Origin: Pseudomonadota bacterium
Lineage (GTDB): Bacteria; Pseudomonadota; Gammaproteobacteria; Xanthomonadales; Rhodanobacteraceae
DNA: 6,949 nt
Assembly: GCA_021798675.1 (NCBI GenBank)
Contig: JAJZGE010000091.1
Coordinates: 1 to 6,949 of the forward strand
Reading direction: 5' to 3'
The notes under the pieces were generated by a model. That model searched no databases, had not been told where the DNA came from, and saw nothing but the letters and a program-made list of their open reading frames with translations. The first letter of the stretch is position 1; each line of letters opens with the position of its first letter. Both the position numbers and the translations under genes were made by a program. This document shows positions 6,373 to 6,949 of the stretch, piece by piece.

Positions 6373-6949
6373 GCCTCCTCTCCTGTCCGCTCCCGGGGCG
6401 ACAGCCGCAGCATCGCTGCGGTCGCCGCGAACATCACCAGGAACAGCACGAACGCCTCCGCCGTGGCGACGCCGAGGTTCCACCATTGGAAGCCGTCCTG
6501 GTACATCAGGTACAGCACGCTGGTGGTGCTTTCCAGCGGGCCGCCGTCGGTCATCACGTAGGGCTCGGCGAACAGCTGGAAATAACCCGATACGGTGAGG
6601 ATGGCCACCATCAGCAGCGTCGGCCCGAGCATCGGCAAGGTGATGTGGCGGAACTGCCGCCATGCCGACGCGCCGTCGATGCGCGCCGCTTCGTAGAGCT
6701 CGCCGGGGATCGCCTGCAGCCCGGCGAGCAGGATGATCATGTTGTAGCCGAAGTTCTTCCACACCGCGAACAGGATGATGGTGGGCATCGCCCAATGCGG
6801 GTCGCCCAGCCAGTCCACCGGGTGGATGCCAAGCATGCCGAGCAGGTGGTTGGCCCAGCCATACTTGGTGTTGAACAGGTAGCGCCACACCACCGCCGTC
6901 GCCACCGCGGTAGTCACCACCGGCGCGAACAGTGCGGTGCGAGATCGGA
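6369..6949 (-). CDS. Sugar ABC importer permease, MalF/UgpA-like (3' part; start outside window)
   Basis: The last 192 residues of the partner permease; the frame is open to the right window edge, and a family length near 290 suggests roughly the first 100 residues are missing. The visible part starts RTALFAPVVTTAVATAVVWR, a typical central MalF-type membrane segment. It then has WAMPTIILFAVWKNFGYNMI, the EAA loop ELYEAARIDGAS (E86, A87, A88, G92 of the fragment) with ITLP (102-105), and YVMTDGGPLESTTSVLYLMY, a conserved MalF-family segment. A last membrane helix is at about 160-180 and the tail is short and charged. A GTG at 6920 could look like a start but lies inside the membrane domain and is rejected. 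The substrate-binding protein gene of such operons usually lies upstream, here beyond 6949. Confidence 0.92.
   Translation of the reverse strand, partial: RSRTALFAPVVTTAVATAVVWRYLFNTKYGWANHLLGMLGIHPVDWLGDPHWAMPTIILFAVWKNFGYNMIILLAGLQAIPGELYEAARIDGASAWRQFRHITLPMLGPTLLMVAILTVSGYFQLFAEPYVMTDGGPLESTTSVLYLMYQDGFQWWNLGVATAEAFVLFLVMFAATAAMLRLSPRERTGEEA
6374..6384 (-). promoter_or_regulatory. Doubled ribosome binding site of the MalG-like permease
   Basis: The minus strand reads AGGAGAGGAGGC then ATG. AGGAG at 6384-6380 has ideal 7-base spacing, while the second AGGAGG ends one base before the start. Both lie inside the last codons of the upstream permease, fitting coupled translation. Confidence 0.6.

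Noticed and set aside
5551..6888. 445-codon version of the MalG-like permease
   Set aside because: The extra 172 residues read an alternate frame of the upstream permease; the ATG at 6372 has a good ribosome site and gives the family's normal N-terminus.

Overview
The window is GC-rich and densely coded, and reads like accessory carbohydrate-utilisation DNA of a gammaproteobacterium. I suspect the Xanthomonadales (Rhodanobacteraceae or Xanthomonadaceae type). The grounds are the GC bias, the pairing of a CUT1 sugar ABC importer with GH39 and GH1 glycosidases, and an intergenic repeat whose style I associate from memory with that order. Nothing here fixes the genus.

Layout. Positions 1-295 hold the 3' end of threonine synthase (thrC, + strand). 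A gap of about 300 bases follows, with two hairpins and a coding-like but unassigned stretch on the minus strand. Next comes a two-gene minus-strand operon: a cytosolic GH1 beta-glucosidase-like enzyme (2232-3587), then after 34 bases a secreted GH39 glycosidase (596-2197). Upstream of the GH1 gene is a 146-base divergent promoter region with a near-perfect LacI/GalR-type operator (3624-3639). On its other side a CUT1-type (MsmX/UgpC/MalK) ABC ATPase runs rightwards (3734-4828). At the right edge two overlapping permease genes run leftwards: a MalG-like one (5551-6372) and the 3' part of a MalF-like one (from 6369 off the window). The ATPase and the permeases are therefore convergent.

The 722 bases between the convergent genes contain no gene I can support. 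They hold two diverged copies of a roughly 300-base element in inverted orientation (about 4869-5175 and 5536-5235). Each copy has at least five stem-loops in the same order. Several stems differ in sequence between copies yet stay paired, and loop sequences such as TCCT and TCCC are kept. Because of the inversion, the transcript of each convergent gene would carry the element in the same sense as a structured 3' tail. This is the most interesting structure in the window.

How the genes fit together (inference): the GH39 enzyme trims oligosaccharides in the periplasm, the permeases plus ATPase import the products (the binding protein is probably just beyond the right edge), and the GH1 enzyme hydrolyses the imported disaccharide or glycoside in the cytosol. 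A LacI-family repressor at 3624-3639 would switch the GH1-GH39 operon and the ATPase together. The sugar could be xylo- or gluco-oligosaccharide; the sequence alone does not decide.
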